Positions 32,482-35,431 of a stretch of DNA of 35,431 bases are shown one piece after another (position 1 is the stretch's first letter; each line of letters starts with the position of its first letter). Below the pieces are notes generated by a model, which was not told where the DNA came from, searched no databases, and worked only from the letters and a program-made list of their open reading frames with translations. Both the position numbers and the translations under genes were made by a program. Source of the stretch: Candidatus Omnitrophota bacterium (GTDB lineage Bacteria > Hinthialibacterota > Hinthialibacteria > Hinthialibacterales > Hinthialibacteraceae); NCBI GenBank assembly GCA_003598175.1, contig QZKN01000161.1, positions 1-35,431 on the forward strand, read 5' to 3'.

Positions 32482-32512
32482 AATGACGCGGTTACAAAAT
32501 AGTATGAAAAGC

Positions 32513-32543
32513 GGGCGCAGGATTCAGCGCCCTTTTTCTTTTT
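32513..32543 (+). terminator. Rho-independent terminator of the aminotransferase gene
   Basis: GGGCGC (32513-32518) pairs with GCGCCC (32527-32532) around an 8-nt loop, followed by TTTTTCTTTTT. It is a strong intrinsic terminator 31 bases after the stop codon. Confidence 0.85.
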
Positions 32544-32610
32544 GAGGAATGGACTAAACTAGACTAAACTAAGTTCAATGCTGTTCATGATCCTGTGAGG
32601 AAGAAATAAG

Positions 32611-32856
32611 ATGGTTCTGGTGAATATGCATGAGGCAAAAACGCATTTGTCGAAACTCGTGGAGCGCGTGGCATCCGGAGAAGAAATTATCATTGGAAGG
32701 GCGGGCAAACCGGTTGCGAAGCTAGTTCCCTATCAACAGAATATGAAACCACGCCAGCCTGGTGGAAGTTGGGAGGGAAAAGTATGGATGGCGGATGATT
32801 TCGATGAACTGCCCCCGGAATTATTGGCGGCGTTTTATGGTGAAAAGGTGAAATGA
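32611..32856 (+). CDS. Phd/YefM-family antitoxin
   Basis: An 81-residue protein. The N-terminal MVLVNMHEAKTHLSKLVERV with GEEIIIGRAGKPVAKLVPY is the Phd/YefM antitoxin pattern (PF02604): strand, helix, helix, then a strand with the GKPVA motif. It dimerises, binds operator DNA and neutralises the toxin encoded next. The C-terminal WMADDFDELPPELLAAFYG is typical of antitoxins paired with PIN toxins and probably inserts into the toxin. GAGG lies about 10 bases upstream. It overlaps the toxin gene by 4 bases and likely represses its own operon. Confidence 0.9.
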   Translation: MVLVNMHEAKTHLSKLVERVASGEEIIIGRAGKPVAKLVPYQQNMKPRQPGGSWEGKVWMADDFDELPPELLAAFYGEKVK

Positions 32857-33230
32857 AGCTGTTACTCGATACGCATACGGTAATCTGGTGGTTTATTAAA
32901 GATCGAAAACTGTCGAAACAAGCGAAGGATGTGATCAACCGACCGGAAAGCCTTGTGTATGTCAGTACTGTCTCCGCATGGGAAATTATGATCAAAAAAT
33001 CAATCCGAAAACTTCATGCGCCTGAAAATTTTGAAGAAGAGATGGATAGTCACCATTTTATACGGTTGCCGATAACCAATCATCATGCATATGCGTTGGA
33101 TAAAATCCCATACATTCATTATGATCCATTCGACCGCATGTTAATCGCGCAGGCGTTGGCTGAAAATCTCACGTTGGTCACTCGCGATTCCAATATTCGC
33201 AAATATAACGTTCCCGTCATCGTGGCATGA
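32853..33230 (+). CDS. PIN-domain toxin (VapC-like)
   Basis: A 125-residue PIN ribonuclease. The acidic residues of the active site are visible: D6 (LLLDTHTVIWW), E44 (VSAWEIMIKKS), D91/D94 (HYDPFDRMLIAQA) and D112 (VTRDSNI). Toxins of this group cleave tRNA or rRNA when free of antitoxin. All key residues are present, so it is probably active. It overlaps the antitoxin by the ATGA sequence and ends 4 bases from the convergent LysE-like gene. Confidence 0.92.
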   Translation: MKLLLDTHTVIWWFIKDRKLSKQAKDVINRPESLVYVSTVSAWEIMIKKSIRKLHAPENFEEEMDSHHFIRLPITNHHAYALDKIPYIHYDPFDRMLIAQALAENLTLVTRDSNIRKYNVPVIVA

Positions 33231-33234
33231 ATAT

Positions 33235-33855
33235 TCAGAATAAGAATTTGATCCCATCCCATAAAAACATGACCGCAAATACGAGCAATAAAGCCCCTAA
33301 AAAACGATTGATCCAAATATAAATCCGGCTTTTCAAAAATTGGCGTGAGCTGCCGATCACCACGGCGACAATAACTTTGGCGCCGACCAGGCAGATATAA
33401 AAACCGAGCAGGAATAGAGACGGAGGAAGGAATCCGGCGTCGGACGCCTTGATGGCGGTAGGCGCGCCGATGGTAAGCCAGAACAGGTAGGGATTGGGAC
33501 TCAGGAAGTTGGCGACGATTCCCTTTTTCAGCGATTGCGGTTTTACGGACGCCGCATCGAGATTCATGCCGCCGAAGCGGATATTTTCCCAACCGAGATG
33601 GATGAGAAAAACCGCGCCGGCAAACGAAATGATCCCTAAAATGATTTGAATGTCAGGCAAGCGGGAAAGAAGAAAAATCGTGGCGGCGACGATGGGGACG
33701 TCGGTGATCAGCGGTGAAAGCGCAACCTTCATCCCCTCGCTTTTTCCATATTTCAAACTTTCGGAGACGACCAGCGTCAATAACGGACCGGGTGAAAAAC
33801 CGGCGCTGAGGCCCAGCACGGTTCCCATGAATAAAAAAGTGATTTCCGCTGTCAT
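33235..33855 (-). CDS. LysE-family translocator
   Basis: A 206-residue inner-membrane protein with about six helices of the LysE/RhtB family (PF01810). The motif GLSAGFSPGPLLTLVVSESLKYG near the N-terminus and FLSPNPYLFWLTIGAPT in the middle are its hallmarks. The family exports amino acids or related small metabolites; the substrate is unknown. It lies 14 bases downstream of the beta-helix gene on the same strand, so co-transcription is likely. No good Shine-Dalgarno sequence precedes the ATG. Confidence 0.88.
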   Translation of the reverse strand: MTAEITFLFMGTVLGLSAGFSPGPLLTLVVSESLKYGKSEGMKVALSPLITDVPIVAATIFLLSRLPDIQIILGIISFAGAVFLIHLGWENIRFGGMNLDAASVKPQSLKKGIVANFLSPNPYLFWLTIGAPTAIKASDAGFLPPSLFLLGFYICLVGAKVIVAVVIGSSRQFLKSRIYIWINRFLGALLLVFAVMFLWDGIKFLF

Positions 33856-33869
33856 CGGGGGCGTTATGA

Positions 33870-35210
33870 TTATGAATCCTTTTTTCTACGATCGTCGATT
33901 TTCAACTCGGCGTCGATCGAATTTTCCTCCAGAATGACTTCACCCACTTGTTCTTCGATCAGAATGCCGATCGTTTGCGTGCGTTCATTCTGTGGGCGGG
34001 TGTCGCGGATGGTGTTGTTCTTGAAAATCAAACCGTTGGTTTCGCCGCGTATGCGGATTCCCGCCGTGTTTTTTTCCGAGCCGTTGTTTTCGATGAGGTT
34101 GTTTTCGAGCAGATTGCGATGGCCGGCCATTCCCAGCGACTCGTTGCGGAAAAACACGCCGTTGCTTTTGTTCGCGGTGATTTTATTATTTCGGAGAACG
34201 TTATCGGAATCCTTATGTCCGATCGAGAGGCCGAACCGGCCGTTTCCTTCCAAGACGTTGTTTTCGAACACGCCGTGGCGTACGCGCCAGCAGAGGAAGA
34301 GGCCGTCTTCCTCGTTTCCACGCGCAACGCAATTGCGGATGGTGGGCCGTTGTGAGCCGCTGCCGGGATGCAGACCGAGGCCGGTGTTATTTTCGGACAC
34401 GCAGCCGATGACGGTGACGTCGTTGGATTGTTGGAAGCTGATGCCGTCGCCGTTGTAATTTTTGATGGAACAATTTTGCATGACTGTCCCGAATCCGCGA
34501 TAGAGGAAAATCCCCGCTCCACGGCAACCGTTAAGGCGGACATTATTCTCTTTGTTTCCGTCGATGGTGATGTCTTTGATTCGCGCGCCTTCGATATGGT
34601 AGCCGCTTACGACCGGAAAAATTGTCTGCGCCGAGGCTTTGTTGTGGACCATGCAATCCGCCATCAATGGAGCAGTGATGGAGAAGGTGTTACCGCTACG
34701 GCCGGTAATGCGTCCGACCGTCGTGTGAAAACCGCCGGCGTTCGAATCCCAAATCGCCACGCCATAGCCCACTTCGAAGCCTTGCGGATCGATGACGGTG
34801 AATTGCTCCTCGCCGAAATCGCCGTCGATGGCGAGCGGCGAGGACACGCCGTCCGCTTTGCGGAGAACGGTTTTTTCCCCCTGACCGCTAACAGTGACGA
34901 ACGAGCGAAGGTGGAGGGAATCGCGCATGGTGTAAATGCCTTCGCCGATTTCGACGGCTCCGCCGCCCAATGCGGCGATGTAATCAACCGCGGCTTGCAA
35001 GGCGCGGTTGTCGTTGCCGACGATAACCGCATTTGCCTGACCGACGGTAATGAAGGGCTGTTCCCGCATTTGCGAATGCATGGCTTTGGGGACTTGTTGT
35101 TCTTCCGGTTTGGGGGAGAAATCCTGTTGCGTTTCCAATGCAGTTACAACGATTGATGCAAGAAAAAAAAATACTGTCAGGAATGGAACCAATCGAGCAA
35201 AACGTTTCAT
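33870..35210 (-). CDS. Secreted right-handed beta-helix protein
   Basis: A protein of 446 residues from the ATG at 35210, with a signal peptide MKRFARLVPFLTVFFFLASIVVTA. After an N-terminal pectate-lyase-like start (ALQAAVDYIAALGGGAVEIGEGIYTM) come many parallel beta-helix repeats (PbH1): GISFQQSNDVTVIGC, GLFLCWRVRHGVFENN, GLSIGHKDSDNVLRNN, GVFFRNESLG and GIRIRGETNGLIFKNN. Such folds are polysaccharide lyases, hydrolases or epimerases; no catalytic residues can be assigned. AGGAG lies about 8 bases upstream. The frame also runs upstream into a REP palindrome, giving a spurious extension. LysE follows on the same strand. Confidence 0.88.
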   Translation of the reverse strand: MKRFARLVPFLTVFFFLASIVVTALETQQDFSPKPEEQQVPKAMHSQMREQPFITVGQANAVIVGNDNRALQAAVDYIAALGGGAVEIGEGIYTMRDSLHLRSFVTVSGQGEKTVLRKADGVSSPLAIDGDFGEEQFTVIDPQGFEVGYGVAIWDSNAGGFHTTVGRITGRSGNTFSITAPLMADCMVHNKASAQTIFPVVSGYHIEGARIKDITIDGNKENNVRLNGCRGAGIFLYRGFGTVMQNCSIKNYNGDGISFQQSNDVTVIGCVSENNTGLGLHPGSGSQRPTIRNCVARGNEEDGLFLCWRVRHGVFENNVLEGNGRFGLSIGHKDSDNVLRNNKITANKSNGVFFRNESLGMAGHRNLLENNLIENNGSEKNTAGIRIRGETNGLIFKNNTIRDTRPQNERTQTIGILIEEQVGEVILEENSIDAELKIDDRRKKDS

Positions 35211-35235
35211 TTTCCGTCTCCTTTTATATAAAAAA

Positions 35236-35287
35236 TTGTGGTGCGGACCTCTGGTCTGCACGTGCAGACCAGAGGTCCGCACCACAA
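35236..35287. repeat. Perfect 52-bp palindromic REP pair
   Basis: TTGTGG-T-hairpin GCGGACC/GGTCTGC (loop TCT), spacer ACGT, and an exact inverse of the left half. Unlike the other copies, both halves are identical, so the whole 52 bases form a perfect palindrome. Confidence 0.88.
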
Positions 35288-35313
35288 CATCGAATTTGTT
35301 AATCGAGATGCCA

Positions 35314-35431
35314 TTACAGATTCAACTTCGCATCGAGTTCCTCTTTTTCATCCATCATTTCTTTCCACGTATATTCGGTTTTACGATAGGCGGCGGTGCG
35401 GCCCATGATGGCGGTGAGGGTGGATTCCACG
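35314..35431 (-). CDS. Gfo/Idh/MocA-family oxidoreductase, C-terminal end
   Basis: A partial gene; only the last 38 residues lie in the window. VESTLTAIMGRTAAYRKTEY followed by TWKEMMDEKEELDAKLNL matches the C-terminal tail of Gfo/Idh/MocA oxidoreductases (NAD-dependent dehydrogenases of sugars and inositol) from Planctomycetes-like lineages, where xSTLTAIxGRxAAY-T/K-x-V-TW is recurrent. The start and active site are outside the window. It is on the same strand as the beta-helix gene, separated by a REP element. Confidence 0.7.
   Translation of the reverse strand, partial: VESTLTAIMGRTAAYRKTEYTWKEMMDEKEELDAKLNL

Noticed and set aside
35211..35285. Open N-terminal extension of the beta-helix protein
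   Set aside because: It is a translation of the 52-bp palindrome. The signal peptide begins at 35210 with a good ribosome site.

Overview
The window looks like chromosome of an uncultivated Gram-negative bacterium. An MlaE-type permease, lipoproteins, two type II/IV pseudopilins and secreted proteins with Thr-Pro linkers all point to a diderm. The pseudopilin style, the C-terminus of a Gfo/Idh/MocA oxidoreductase and the mix of surface proteins recall Sumerlaeota, Hydrogenedentota and PVC-like lineages. That placement is inference; there is no rRNA or other marker here to fix it.

Layout. 1-1393: remnant of an IS3 transposase joined to the broken end of an AAA ATPase gene, then a VWA protein. 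1475-2810: nucleoside deoxyribosyltransferase-like enzyme, small lipoprotein, YkgJ-type Cys-cluster protein. 2940-7686: GT39-like membrane glycosyltransferase, apt, a primary-type sigma factor and an O-antigen ligase-like protein. 8241-13338: secreted protein of unknown function, a 1109-residue membrane protein with a very long disordered linker, and an orphan small gene. 13512-19153: VOC protein, an IspG C-terminal domain without its barrel, a radical SAM/TPR lipoprotein pair, and a dicarboxylate symporter. 19513-23939: a core gene run acpS-cmk-aroA (cmk and aroA overlap) flanked by two pseudopilin genes. 24153-28934: CgeB-like glycosyltransferase, DUF192 protein, LVIVD-propeller secreted protein, small lipoprotein. 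28997-33230: decayed toxin-antitoxin pair, DUF429 protein, MlaE permease, aminotransferase, intact Phd/VapC module. 33235-35431: LysE transporter, beta-helix protein, end of a Gfo/Idh/MocA oxidoreductase.

The most striking non-coding content is a family of about 18 short palindromic elements confined to intergenic DNA. Each is a GTRR or GGAG tetranucleotide, one or two spacer bases, and a hairpin of about 7 bp with a TCC-type loop. Most are in inverted pairs (BIME-like). Stem bases change in compensatory pairs between copies, while the loop stays nearly fixed. A second conserved motif of about 30 nt, itself partly palindromic, often lies next to them. This matches the known layout of REP elements mobilised by RAYT transposases, but no RAYT gene is in the window. 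One such hairpin sits in the leader of a pseudopilin gene, followed by a T-run, where it could act as an attenuator. Other points of interest are the standalone IspG iron-sulfur domain, the decayed antitoxin/toxin pair, and a strong minus-strand terminator inside the end of the O-antigen ligase gene.
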